A stretch of DNA of 64,000 bases, taken from positions 35,725,754 through 35,789,753 of the forward strand of contig OV884011.1 of assembly GCA_930367205.1 (NCBI GenBank). The letters are read 5' to 3'. This document shows positions 35,535 to 48,278 of the stretch, one piece after another. The number at the start of each line of letters is the position of its first letter. The first letter of the stretch is position 1. The DNA is from Acanthosoma haemorrhoidale. Taxonomy: Eukaryota; Arthropoda; Insecta; Hemiptera; Acanthosomatidae. The notes beneath the pieces were generated by a model, which saw nothing but the letters and a program-made list of their open reading frames with translations, was not told the DNA's origin and searched no databases. The translations under genes and the position numbers were made by a program.

Positions 35535-35640
35535 AAAAATTGCAATCTGCCTCAGTAGGACAATGGGTGATTGCTATAAATTATCTCATCCATCTTTCAA
35601 ATGTATGTAACAATATTTAACAATGCATAGATTCATAAAA
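35535..35640 (-). mobile_element. LINE-A 3'-end fragment
   Basis: AATTGCAATCTGCCTCAGTAG and CAATGGGTGATT are the complement of the LINE-A 3' UTR end, strongly diverged. Only about 100 bp remain, as in severely 5'-truncated insertions. Confidence 0.6.
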
Positions 35641-36829
35641 TAATTTTCCCAAATTACGGTTAATATTCTTTGGTATAAAAAAATTTATTTGCTATTCATC
35701 TTTTTTGCGACGTTTCACAATTAATAAAATATAGAAATAAATTAACATCCTGATTTATAACTCCTGGCTTGGAAATTGTCTATAAATTCGGAATAGAACA
35801 TGTTACAGGCCATGGAAAAAGAGGCTGAGAGAGAGCCGCCGACGCTCAGAACTCTAAGAGAGGCAATGTTTACAAAAGATCTCGAGGGACGAGTGGCACT
35901 TTCAGATGGGTGGACAATTTTTTTTTGTATATTCGAGAAACCTGGTCAATGATTGTAAATATTTTAAGGTACATTTACTGATTTTCTTCTTCTTATAATT
36001 ATTATATAATCAATACATGCAAAATCATTAAATACAAATAAAATAAAAATGAAATGATTGCGCTGTGGTGAATCAGAGAGACATTTGTAATTATTTACTA
36101 TCAATAAATTACCAGTGATTTAAAGTTTCATGATGAGTGACATAATCAAAGTTTCCGCTACTTCGCATTAAGTTTAGTATTTAATTATATACGGCATTCT
36201 TGTGCTTTGAGCAGGTTTGAAAGGAGCTATAATTCGTAAGCTATTCATTAATAAACGATAATCAGTTATTTTCTTACACTTCGTTAACATTCCGTGCGGT
36301 AAAAATTATAAGGAGAATAATATGAAATAGATTTAAATGTTATACAATTGAAATGATTACATCCACGCCCTTTCTCGAGTATAATGCCTGGCGAAAACTG
36401 CCTATTCTCGATCACGATTGATGCGTTCATGAACAGTGATTTTTCTTTTCGTTACCAAAGAATTAATAATTTTCAAGTATTATAAGCTATCCAGTCAAAT
36501 CTTCACTAATATGTTGTATTGTTTTGTTTTTTAGTTATTAAGGTTGTTTGTAGATGCAAGTTGTAGTTTTCAGCTTTCTGAGGTATTTCAATGCAAAAGA
36601 TAACAAGTTTTTCTGAAATATTAGAAGAAAAAAGTGTAGATGCTTAAAAAATTTGTTGTTGCTTAAAACGCAATGAATAGTTAACTACCAGTGCCATGGG
36701 CGTATATGTATGTAAATTTTATTATGCAAATATAATAACATGACATATATTAGTCATTGATAGTTAAATATTTTTATTTATTATCTTTAAATATTTTATT
36801 TTTATTTTTTTTATTATATTCCTTTATTG
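35641..36829. other. Intergenic, no recognised feature
   Basis: AT-rich DNA. A short GC-richer patch at 35815-35925 has an open character but no recognisable protein. Confidence 0.3.
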
Positions 36830-36925
36830 TGCTATAATTACATTCTACCTTTTATAAGGCAATAAGTAATTAAGATAAATGCTCTCATTCATACCATATT
36901 TACAGTTCATCATTCACTCGCTCAT
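36830..36925 (-). mobile_element. LINE-A 3'-end fragment
   Basis: TACATTCTACCTTTTATAAG, GGCAATAAGTAATT and TCATTCATACCATATTTACA are the complement of the LINE-A 3' UTR. The fragment is about 95 bp and 5'-truncated. Confidence 0.75.
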
Positions 36926-37431
36926 TCTATATTAATTTGTTGGAATAATTAGGATTATTACTATTAAAAAAATTGAAATGATAGTAAAAAGAGTAGTAGT
37001 AAACTGTACTTGAATTTCTATTAAGTATATATTATCCCACGAATGAAGATTCTAATTTCACGCCTGGTTATTAAATCTAACTAATACTTTTGTGATGCTG
37101 TAAAATGGATGGTAAAATTAGTTAATATACTTTTTTTTTACAATTTACCTCAATCTAATGGAAAATTATACACTTTATTATTTATTAATAAAGGGGATTA
37201 AGATAAAGGTTTTTAATTCCCTTTTTTGAAACCAATTATAGAATTGTTCATGGCATAATTGAACTATCCTAGGTTTCCTAACGGGTCCTCAGTAATTCTC
37301 ATGGTCAAAGCAATTCTGTTATAATAATCTTTGAAATGATTGGCCCAAGGCATTGGAATTGTTCATTTTTTTCCCCTAGCTCCTGCTACCAAATTGGTCT
37401 TATTTTAAAAAGAAGCAAAATGGTCCCACAT

Positions 37432-38297
37432 TACCTTCACCCTCTGGTGCAAGTCCACTAGTTTTTATTAATCCCATTCCTTTTCCTGTATCCAAGTCAG
37501 TGCGGTATTTAGGCTTCCATCTCGACAAAAGACTAACATGGAATCCACACACGAGCCTAAAAAGACAAGAACTAAACAGACGCTTTGGACAACTGTACAA
37601 ACAACTTTGAAGGACATCCCATCTCTCAATAGAAAATAAATTACTAATCTACAAAGTTATACTTAAGCCAATCTGGACATACGGAGTAGATCTATGGGGG
37701 ACAGCAAAAAAGTTGAACATCAAACATATCCAAAAGTCCTGTGAACATTAGTAAATGCCCCAGTATCACGTCAGCAACAAAACCTTTCATAACGATCTTA
37801 ATATACCCTACATTCTGGAACTCATCTCTTCCAAGTTCATGAAATTCCATCGAAACGCCATCTAACCACCCTAATCCCCTATTCATTACACTGGGCCACA
37901 CATCCCTATAATCCTCCTCAGGGACTAAAGCGGTAGTGGCCTCGGGACCTGCTATATATATATATATAAATACGTGACAGTGGGATTCCGTGGGATGGAC
38001 AGTTTTTCGATTCATGTCCTGAGCGTATGTGGCTCTCGCGCTCTTGGTCAGCCTCCACTGGCTCGAATCCGGCGACGCGGCTCATAGTAGTGCGTGGGGG
38101 ACTTCCCAAGACTCCGCTTCCTCTTTCACCTGCGAGGAAGGTCACAACCATGTGGATCTGGGAGGTCTCTGGGCTGTTAGCAATTACTGTATGAATGAGC
38201 GAGTGAATGAAAAATTGTAAATATGGTATGAATGAGAACATTGAACTCAATTACTCATTGTCCAATAAGGCAGATTGTAATTTTATCACAACAAAGA
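37432..38297 (+). mobile_element. LINE-A (Jockey-like) 5'-truncated copy
   Basis: The + strand encodes VSKSVRYLGFHLDKRLTW, KRQELNRRFGQLYKQL, LSIENKLLIYKVILKPIWTY, SNKTFHNDLNIPYILELISS with frameshifts, then the GC-rich 3' part and the 3' UTR up to CAGATTGTAATTTTATCAC and ACAAAG near 38297. The poly(A) tail is gone. A (TA)n run near 37953 interrupts it. Confidence 0.87.
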
Positions 38298-39594
38298 TTT
38301 GATTTGAAAATTATTGGTGTTATAAACTGGATCTTATAATTTGAAACTTGAGATAGCAGCCAGTTCACACTAGCGACTACTCGACAACCTTGGATATGCC
38401 CTTACCTCTTCATGTATTTTATTTTTGTAACAGATATTTGCAAAACTTTAAAAAGTAATGCCATCTCCACAAAACACGTAAAGTAGGGATTAAAAAAACT
38501 TTTTTTTGTTCTTCAAACTATAATTCAAGAAACAGTCATTATAAACATCGTGTCCCCAACTTCTACTCAACCACTTTTACATTTTCAGCGGAAATGGTAG
38601 TTACGTTTACGATCCAACGGTGCTAAAAATAAAACAAAACACTCATGAAAAATAATTGAGGGCCTATACATTCATGAAAACTGTCATCAAAAGTACATTC
38701 TTAATATTTTTGCAACCCCAGTTTCGTATTTGAGGGATAAAGGGTCAATTGTTAATCAATTACTTTTAATTAAAGGATAAATATTATCCCACGAATTAAT
38801 TAGAGCTATCAAATTTTATATCTCGACATCCTGATAAATAAAGTGAATTCATTATTCATTGAAGAGTTATTAAAACTGTAAAAGTTAAAACGTTTCTCGG
38901 ACGTTAATTGTCTGAGACATTGTTCTTTATTTGATTTTTTTTTTGTATGTGATCCACTAATGTTTGCTGTCGTGTTCTCGTGAAGATTCTACAAGTGGGT
39001 AGTTCCTAACCTTAATTGGTAACTGTATAAACATATAGAAAAACCTGTCTAAAATAGCAATAAACTTACACATACAGATTTCAGAGTCATTGAGAATGTT
39101 TATTTTTGGCGAACTGTTCTATGAAAGGATCAATAAAAAGAAAGTATAAATTTATGGACGCATAGTTTTAAGGGATTTCTCAATGTCAGAGATGAAGGGA
39201 ACAAAAAAATTTAAGGATCTGTTTTGGGCTGTAACTATGACGTTTAAGGAACAAGACATATTTATTTTCTGTGTTGTATTATTTATATGACAGGGTACAA
39301 GGCCACTATCGTCATATGTTATGCGCACATAAAAGGCAAGCAATGAAGTTTTGTCTGTTCAAATTTTTTTTTTTTTTTTCCATTCCTAAACATTTCCTTA
39401 TTTACATGGTCTAGGATAGTGTCAGTATAAATGACTCTATAAAATTCTAAAAATAGATATACGAAATATTAGATTTCGTATATCTATTGGATTAACTAAG
39501 ATATTTATGATTTCTCACTGTGTACACAAAAAAATCCCTGACCGATTGAAGACCCTGCCAATATGAATGAAAATATGGTATCGAAACTTCCACG
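38298..39594. other. Intergenic, with one perfect hairpin
   Basis: AT-rich, no supported gene. At 39452-39488 the arms AATAGATATACGAAAT and ATTTCGTATATCTATT form a perfect 16-bp stem with a 5-base loop. Confidence 0.6.
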
Positions 39595-40850
39595 TTTGGC
39601 AAAAAAGTCATTTCGGTTTGCACCAGTAGATAGCGTAATGTTTATTTCGTTATTCTTTTGTCAATGTTAGAATTTTTTTCTTTTAAGATTGGGTAGTCGA
39701 TACCTTTAGGTTGCTACAACAAGAAATTTTGTTTACAAATGTCAGTTTTAACATGGAGTGCAAAAACAAGCATTTTTGACACATTTTACTTTTTACTTTC
39801 AAAAAGGCAAGAAAGCGGCTGAGGCTTACAAAAAGATATGTGAAGTTTATAGTGTTGATTGTTTAGCAGAACGCACGCGTCAGAATTAAAATTAAAAATT
39901 TCTTGGTTTAATAAACAACTTTATTATGATAAATTACAATCTGCCTTAATACTTAATAGGCAATAAATAATTGAGATAAATGCTTTCATTCATACCATAT
40001 TTAAAATTCATCATTCACTCGCACATTCATACAATATTTACAAACAGCCCAGGGGCCCCCCAAGTCCACATCGTTGTTGCCTCCCTCGCATGCGAAAGAG
40101 GAAGCGGAGTCTTGGGAAGTCCCCCACGCTCCCCCACCAGCCACGCCACCGAATACGAGCGATGCTGACGAAGAGCGCGAGAGCCACATACGCTCAGGAC
40201 ATGATTGGAGAAACTAGCCATTGCCCCACTGTTGCGCATTTATAGGAGGTCACGAGGCCACAGCCGTTTCAGTCTCCGAGGAGGATTGGATGAGTGGAGC
40301 AGTTCAATGACTGTGCTACGGGATTAGGGTGGTTGGATAGGTTACGATGGAATTTCATGAACTTGGAAGATGATTTCAAGAATTTAAGGTATATTGAGAT
40401 TGTTATGAAGGGTTTGGTGACGTAATAAGGGGCATTTACTATTGTTCTAAGGACTTTTGATTGAAAGGATTGGATGCGCTTGATGTTCGACTTTGCTGTG
40501 TGAGAGATTAGAATACAGTTAAATGTATCTTACATAACAATTGAAAATCATATAAGACGTCTTGGACTTGTTAAGAAGCTCGATATTTGGGTTCCGCCAC
40601 GACAAAGCGAGGCCTCACACATCTTTAGCAACACTTACGAAGCTATTGAAGCTTGGTTGGAAAGCGTTGTCGCATCCCCCATACAGCCCCGACCTTGCAC
40701 CATCGGATCATCATTTATTTTGAAGTTTACAAAACTTTTTAAGTGGTAAAAAGTTCAGTAATAACGTCAAATCGCACTGGGTTGCGTTTTTTGCTGATAA
40801 GGACCAGAAGTTCTAATAGCACGGGATCATGAAGTTACCAGAAAGATGGC
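39595..40850 (+). mobile_element. Mariner DD34D deletion derivative (copy 1), interrupted by LINE-A
   Basis: The left end resembles the TIR of the copy at 62327 (TTGGCAAAAAAGTCATTTCGG). The N-terminus is readable near 39754 (MECKNKHF, FKKARKR-type region with frameshifts) up to 39902. LINE-A occupies 39903-40500. The element resumes with GAATACAGTTAAATGTATC and continues through KKLDIWVPPRQ, then in another frame the HPPYSPD region and KLPERWQ to 40850. The centre of the gene is deleted at exactly the same place as in the 62327 copy. Confidence 0.82.
39903..40500 (-). mobile_element. LINE-A copy nested in a mariner
   Basis: On the minus strand it reads from the C-terminal coding region (GCGCATCCAATCCTTTCAAT) down to the 3' end ...TAATTTATCATAATAAAGTTG near 39910. 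Compared with the uninterrupted mariner at 62327, about 110 bp of mariner is missing at the junction, so insertion was accompanied by a target deletion. No target duplication is visible. Confidence 0.82.
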
Positions 40851-41255
40851 AACATCGAACAGAATGGAAGATATTTGACAGAAGAAAAAACATTAAAAAG
40901 CCGAAATTACCTTCTTGGCAACCTCAATATTTTCATACTATATGGTATATCACCAGTTTGCCCTCTCGGACGTCGGTTTTGAATTCCGAGCGTGCGCCGT
41001 TCCCATCACCGCAAATCTCAAATCCCTTTGTCGTTAATACGACATTGCCTGACCTTTTCCACTTTTAGTTCGCCTAGTGCTGTGTGGATTGAGTGCAGAA
41101 ACGACGCCATTTTATCGAACTCAAACCATTCTGGCCTATACAATTCATTTGTCCCAGTTCTACTAGTTTTCCAACTTCCTGTCATCAGATGTGATCACAT
41201 GTTCATTATTATTTTTTAAGTCTCTTCAAGTAACACTCTAAAATAATACTACACT
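40851..41255. other. Intergenic, no recognised feature
   Basis: The sequence between the mariner and the Tc1-like relic has a short open frame from 40829, but its beginning is the mariner tail and the rest is unknown. Confidence 0.3.
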
Positions 41256-41960
41256 GCTCCACAAAAAAAAGTGTGGTCCACTTCACAATTCAAATATTTG
41301 CTTCCTAATAAAATTATTTTTCGGCTTTCAATACTTTTTTAATCAATATTAAACGTTTTCAGTGATAAAGGGCTAGCTGTAAATATGAAGGTAAGCCCAA
41401 ACTTTGTGTTCAGGTAAAAAACATTCTTCTGATTAATATAAAAAATTGCATTGGCATTGGTAAAATCTCATTCGTCCATTTGGTCTATAAAGAGAGATGC
41501 GTGACTCGTCTGAAAACAGCACGCTGTTCCATTCGCTTTCAGTCCACATATACATTCTCTGGTCAACAATGACCCTGATGGTCTCTGAGGGTTTAAATAC
41601 ACTTCAGAAATTCTTCTTAGAACAGTTTCTGCACACATTGCTACTCTCCGAGCTGTACGGAAAACTTTAGCTGCCCCAATAGCAGTTGAAAACTTCTAAA
41701 GCGTGTGTAGTACAATAAACCTAAAAGTCTCTGTCACTGGAGGCCGATCTGATCCGGGTCTGTGATTGCACAAACCTGTATCACGGTAACGTTTAATACC
41801 TCTCCGAAGTCGCCAATCTTCCACAAAAGCAACAACACGGACTACTTGCTGGACCGTCAAAACTATTTTTAATATCTTTGATAGCGATTTTTTCTTACTT
41901 GGGCCAGTTGTAGTTTGAATACGTTTCCGGATGCTCGGTTCTATATTTATGTTATGGATT
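41256..41960 (-). pseudogene. Tc1-like transposase relic
   Basis: On the minus strand near 41570-41760 the sequence encodes GSDRPPVTETFRFIVLHTL, a stop, KFSTAIGAAKVFRT and VAMCAETVLRRISEVYLN. This is the second half of the bipartite helix-turn-helix of Tc1 transposases, with the GRPP-type AT-hook-like linker. Upstream are VVRVVAFVEDWRLR and GIKRYRDTGL, the first half. Downstream residues such as LFID may be remains of the first catalytic region. CTGCTCCACAAAAAAAAGTG near 41256 looks like a terminal repeat; the other end is not found. Confidence 0.72.
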
Positions 41961-44589
41961 CCATAGCTGCTACTTCGTACAAATCGAAAAATTCATTATG
42001 ACTTTTAGTTAAATGGTCATGCTTAAATTATATTATAGTCGATCCCTTGATGATACATTCCATAGCTGGAGGGTAAGATTTTCACCGTTGCCGGCTGGTT
42101 ATTACAGGCTTGAGTCGCGACCCAGTAAGTGTATTTTTATCTTGGAGTGTTAATTGTTAATCGTTGATTTAAATGCTTTTACTCTTGCTGTGCAAACCTA
42201 ATTGACCTGTTACAGCCTAGATGGTTACCGTTCCAGTGAAACTGGGAGCGGTGAAGAGTAACCGCTTATCAAATCCCATTAATAAAGAGTTAGCATGAGC
42301 TGTTACCTATCAGCCTTCACCGCCTTTCACTTAGCCATTACAAAGAAAAACATTAACTGATACGAAATTCTATGGTCACGTGTCTAGAATAGTTTTCAGC
42401 TCATACAAACGTACAAACTAGTAATGACTAAACATACAGCAATAAATGAAATTATTTTACTAAAATAATGGTTAAGTACTGACTAAATAGAAACTAAAAT
42501 AATAATAACTACAAAGATAGTGATAATTAGAGACCGGAGTATTGTGATATAAAAAAATCAAAATGTGCAAAATCATGAAGTAAAAACCCCCAAATGTGTA
42601 AAATTTTGTATTTAACGCCTAAAACATTTTTTGTTTAATTTATAATATTAATACATTGATTATATTGAATTGATTATATTATACATTGAAAGGTTATCTA
42701 ACCTTGTGTAATAATTGAAAATATAAATAAATAATATTTGCTGCAAGAAAGACTTTTTACATATTGCTAATTAATATACCAGTATATTAAGTACAAAATA
42801 TTTAAAAAAATAATAATAAAAATAAATAAACGGTAATTTTTAACACTTCCATAAAAATGTGTAGTGTTGTACATTTAAAATTAGTTTATCCAAAAATTTG
42901 TCACTTAAGATATTTATGTTATATTATATATGATATAATGATATTTTTGTAGCAGGCGATTATAGTAGGTTCCTGCTAAATGGCGTCGTCACCTTCAATC
43001 TTTTTTCTGTTAATGGAGTCATTAAATTCTTTTAAGGGAATGTAGCCAGTTTTTTTTTTTAACGTAAAATTCTTCTCTTGTCGTTTTCAATTTTTCTTAG
43101 GGTCTCGGGAACAGTTTCAAGGATTTCAATTTAAGTTGATATTTCTGGATTCCAACTTTGTGAGAGAAGCATTTGATAGGGCGTATAAGTGCGATTTAAT
43201 AAATGTTAAATTGGATGTAATTAAAGGATGAATTAAGAATGTTCTTTTTAATTTTATGATCCATTGATCGTTTCTTTACATTTTAAATTGCAAGATAAAT
43301 GAAACAAAATTAATACAAAACTATTTAATATAAACATAATAATTTAATTTCTAAAAAGAAATTTAATTTAGCTGATTAATTACGAACCTCGAGCAACTGA
43401 ACGTGTGTGGCATGCCGCGAGGACAAGACTTGACAGAACTGAAATGGAAACGGGAGGTATGATGCCCAGACCTACCTAGGTTTCACATCAGTTCTTACCA
43501 TCCTTCGGATTACACGATTTCCAAGCTCGCGTTTTTGGCTTTTTATCAAAATTTACAAAGTTCATTGAAAGATTGTTGAACAAGGTGAACCGACCGAGAT
43601 AGACTACCTCTACAAACTCCAGTTGAAGAAATAGAGAGCCAAAAACCGAAGCTACTGCAATGAGACGATTGTTTTTACACGAAACTAATGTAATAGGATA
43701 AAAAAAACAAGGCAACCAACCCGATGCTCCCTACTCGATCTGAAGGATTTACGATCAAAATACAAAAAATAAAAAATCGTTATGTTAAACTGTTAAAAAT
43801 AATTATAATTATAATTATAAAAATAAAAATAAATAATGACTCCATCCGCCTTTCTAGGCATTCCACACCCCATATCCTTCTCATACATCCTTCAAATAGG
43901 GGTCTCCCCTTAGTGAAAGGCACTTTCCAGCCAAAAATAATTTTCCTTATTTTTCCCACATTCCTATTTTTATAAGTTTGAGAGCTTAGAAAAAAAAAAA
44001 AAAAGTTAAAAATAATATTTGTTTTGTTTCTGTTCTTATTTGCCTGATCAATAATATGGATGTTGGGAATTCACTCCCATTACGAAACTACGGGATCACG
44101 AGCTTTAGAACATTTTTTGGAAATGAGGTCGAAAAACCTTCACTCTGACCCGAACGGTATTTCGAAAATGTAACTTGAAATAAATTTACCGAAAGTACAA
44201 ATACTTCTCCTTCAAGTGGTAGTGTCATTTTTTCGATCACTTTTGTAATTTTCGAAAACTTTTTCGCATGGAGGAAAATAGAGTGTAATTGACAATTTGC
44301 CAATCATGTGCTGCTACTCCCCATCGTATTGCAGTTTGAACTGACAGTCAAAGATGCTCATCATTGGAGCCTCAACTATGCACAGTATAAACTACATCAT
44401 ATTTAAATTTGTTTTGCATACTATCGAGGTGTTATGGCATATACATTTAAAATACATAAAACTATCGTAGAGAATACAGGTGGAGGGAAGTCTATAGTAT
44501 CTGGAGAATCAGTTCGCAGAATCCCAAAGAGAGTCACTTCTCAAACCAAATGAAATGAACATAGTCATTAAAAATAGATAAATATCGGC
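41961..44589. other. Intergenic, no recognised gene
   Basis: AT-rich, with unassigned short frames at 43488-43715 and 44088-44303 (both minus) that resemble nothing I know. A less AT-rich stretch lies at 43390-43740. Confidence 0.3.
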
Positions 44590-45075
44590 AAAATCGAACG
44601 CCATACCTCTCTCGAGAGGCAAAGGACGCCGACCTGCACCCGTTGCTTCGTCGGTGGGTGAGTTCATCCACCGGAGACACATGAAGTTTTTTTACTTCTT
44701 GCAGCACCTCAAAAACCCAGTGTTTTACACTATGACCCCACCACCCTTCCCGCATCGATGGCAACAGACTGTCGGGGAAAATTAGGTTAACATTTAGTTT
44801 AAGTATTTATTGATAGATGTAAGTTAGTTTTAAGTCTATGATAAATAAGGTGAGCCCCATCACTTTTAATAAATTCAGTCCATTAATATACAATGTACAT
44901 CATTATACTTTTGTATAATGCAGATCACTATTAGTTGAAAACAGATTTTGTATAAAATGTAGCCAAGCTACAGGAAATATAATGAAGCAATTGTAAACAG
45001 ATTGGTTAGTAGAATCTATATTTGGTAACATATATTAATTTTGTAACATGGGGATATGAAACCAAAAAAAAATAC
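44590..45075 (+). mobile_element. LINE-B (Jockey-like) 3' end
   Basis: The + strand encodes the end of a reverse-transcriptase frame (MTPPPFPHRWQQTVGEN) that matches the copy at 52830-53590 (MTPPSFLHRWHQTVGVK). About 270 bp of 3' UTR follow, containing AAGGTGAGCCCCATC and GTAGCCAAGCTACAGGAAAT, and the copy ends GGGGATATGAAACC plus an A run at 45065-45072. It is truncated on the 5' side. Confidence 0.78.
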
Positions 45076-45639
45076 TAGATTTGTATTTTGGGTCGTTTCA
45101 ATTAATAAATGTGTATAAAAGTTAACAAGTTTTTCATTCCATAGTTCCACCTATCAGCGTGTAGTACTCTGTCAGCTGCCAAAAACACAGAAACAGAAAA
45201 AAATTGGCACGTAGTCTACGAGACAAAATGTTTGAGGCCCTCTGACGTAGATGAATGTATTATTTTTTTGTTTTTTTATCATGCTCATATTAATTCGTTG
45301 ATTTTTATGATTTATGGGTTTTTTATTATTACATTAGTGGATTATACCATTAGTTTTCCTGTTCAGTTACAGAGAACTCATGCCATTTGGCATCACCATC
45401 AATGATGGATGTACTGTGTACTATTGTACGCTAATTTGAGCTGTGCTTATTCTGTTGTTGTTCCCATCTAAATTTTTTTGTCTATTTTACCAACTATGCC
45501 ACTGTGTCATAAATCACCTGCTACTGATTATCTCTTTCTGACGACGCAGTTGTATGGAATAGTTATTTTTACGAGAGGCTTGGGTTTTTTCTCGGTGATG
45601 AAGAGTCAACAGATCTAAATTTATACTCAACCATGTTTA
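45076..45639. other. Intergenic, no recognised feature
   Basis: AT-rich spacer between two oppositely oriented LINE-B copies. Confidence 0.35.
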
Positions 45640-46400
45640 TGTTACTTTGGTTGCACATATTTTGTTGGTATGTTACAGAATATAGATTGTACAAACGAAT
45701 CTATTTACAATTGTTTCATTATATTTCCTGTAGCTTGGCTACAGTTTATACAAATTCTGTTTTCTACTAATAGTAATCTGCATTGTACAAAAGTATAATG
45801 ATGTACATTGTACATTAATGGATTGAATTTATTACACGTGATGAATGATTATTTATCATAGACTTGAAACTAACTTACATCTAACAATCAAAACTTAAAC
45901 TGCTGCAACGAGTCAAACAACTCAGGTGGATAAACTCACCCACACATGGTACACCAAGCAACGGATGCCTCTCTCTCTCGAGAGAGGTATGTCGGGCCAC
46001 TATTCTCATGATCCCATTCTGAAATTGTTCGATACTTTTAGCTGTATTGTCAGTCAAGTGAGTATACAGCGGGGCACCGTACAGCAGAGCTGGCCGGAGG
46101 ACACATATAAATGTCATCAGTTTGAGACGCAGTGACAGGCTGGGTGAAGTTAGGAAGTGATGAAGCCGCTAAGACCTGTGTCGTACTTTTTCTATTCTGT
46201 TACTAAAATGAGTAAAGAAATGGAGATGCCTACGCATATAGTACATTGAGAAAGCTGGTGAGTTCTCTTGCCCTCCTATATATAGTATATGATTTTGGCA
46301 AGGTTTTTCCCCCTTTTAGAGGAGGAAGATTACACAATCGGTCTTCCCGGCGTTTACTCTGATATTTAACTTATCCAGTGTGTCACTGATTACGTTACAA
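45640..46400 (-). mobile_element. LINE-B (Jockey-like) copy
   Basis: On the minus strand the reverse-transcriptase thumb region encodes LDKLNIRVNAGKTDCVIF, RLKLMTFICVLRPALLYGAP and LTDNTAKSIEQFQNGIMRIV, followed by the 3' UTR to about 45640. It aligns over its length with 52830-53590, and its 3' UTR is the inverted partner of 44790-45065. Frameshifts inactivate it. Confidence 0.8.
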
Positions 46401-47193
46401 GAAAATCTAGTAAAATTATTTCATAAAATACCTGCACAAAAATATAAATGCTTTTAATGGGAGGGAGTTATGTTTAACCTTAAATCTCCTCGATTTCAGT
46501 TATTTCAAACCTGTTTCTTTTCTTTTTGTAAGAAGATTGACAATCGCGCTGAAACTCCTTTCCACGAGGTACGAAGACGAAATCACTTTCTCGCGATAGT
46601 CCACAATACAGAATAAGTAAAAGGTATATCTCTCTCAAGCCAAAATTGCTGTTATCCCTTTCTCAACCGTCGTTAGTGCTTACTCCGATCAGTTCTTCTT
46701 GTAATGTGACACCCGTTTCTACAATGTCACCGTATGGATTGATAACCCACTGTGGCACTTCCATAGTACAAATACCCTCAAACCTAGTTTCAAATTCTGT
46801 ATGAAGGATATTTCAACGTTGAACGTAGGGTGGAAAGTCCTGGCAGTTTGTCTGCGATAAAATTCGCGCCGTCCCATATGTTTTGGTCCATTAGTTTGAT
46901 TCTAACAGGAAAAGCTGAAATGATGGACTTTGTTTTTATCAAATTTAGACTGTCATCTTGTCCCTTCAAGTAAACCTCATTAAATTTACTAAAAAATATG
47001 TTAATAAGCGATCTTTATCATCTAAAACCCTGAAACCGTCTCAAAAAGTAAGAAAAATCTTGTCAAACATAAAAGCCAGTGTGTACTTAAGTGCGAACGA
47101 GTTATTGATGAAAGATCTCGTCAACACACAATCGCGCCAATAACCTCTAATTTAACGCTTTGCTCCAAATTCTGTGTACACTGCGTTAATGAC

Positions 47194-48031
47194 TGTCGGG
47201 GGCGTCACTAGGGGAGTGCCTAATCACTCTAGCCCTGGTGACAAGTGCGGATTGTTGTAGTTTATAACATGGACCATTGTTCCATGACAGCATTTAATAT
47301 CTGACTCCATTTATGATGGGTATGTGTCCCGACAAGACACTATGTTCAAAAGAAAAGGGTACAGAGGCTTCATAAAGAATAAGATTTGATCAGAGTTAGA
47401 ACGGGGCACGACAGTGTAACAGTAGCGAGGCGTCTGACCGTCTGCAAGGGGGCTACGAGACAGGACGACCGCCCGGAGGTGTGGCCAAGAGAGTAGACTA
47501 GCAGAAGGCTGAGTGGGCTTACTCCCAGGGCCCCGGGGCCCTGGCGTATCGCGACGAGTGATAGCGGCTGTCTAGATGAGGAGCCTGGGAAAGAGTGTCT
47601 CTACAGGGCGAAACTCCTTGATTTAAATAAAATCTCCCCTTCCTAGTGGTAGGCGGAGCCGGCTGAAAGGTTTTTTTTTTTTATTATACCCAGGTGGCCA
47701 ATACCCCTTAAGTTTATGACTGCTGGCCTAAAAGGGTGTGTTTTATGATGTCACACCTACCGAGGTACGTGATCGCTCGTCCCTTAAAGGACTGTTTCTG
47801 GCATGATTTTATGACCGCCAGAGGTCTACCGCGTTGGTTTTATTAGGGAGGGGCAGGTGGCTTACCCTCTCAGGTTTTATTGCAGGACCTTCGACCCTCT
47901 GTTACTTGTTTCACGACTACCGACCTCTCTATGATTTATTACAAGAAGTTTACAAAGATTTTCATTTATATTATAATACATTATGCACCAGAGTATAGGG
48001 TAATTTACATATGTGGTTGGCAATCGCTACA
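47194..48031 (-). mobile_element. Solo LTR, subfamily B (copy 4), inside the hAT relic
   Basis: The element is 838 bp, TGTCGGGGGC to CAATCGCTACA, with perfect 5-bp duplications ATGAC at 47189-47193 and 48032-48036. It shares with the copy at 28306 the 20-bp GC palindrome (47525-47544). The duplication falls inside hAT coding sequence. Confidence 0.95.
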
Positions 48032-48278
48032 ATGACAAATCGAAGAGATTGATGCAATCCACCACTCACATATTTTTAGCAACTAAATGTCGTCGGTGGA
48101 TGACGCAGTGTATTGCAAACACCTCGGGTAAATTTTGTTTTTAATGGCTTATATATCAACGATAAAAGGGTCACTTTTTCCATAAAATAATCTCTCAAAA
48201 CATTAAATATTGGTGGTTGTTGTCAAACGGCAGTTTTTCATGGATTTCTTAGTCCGTAACAAAACGAACATATACCAA

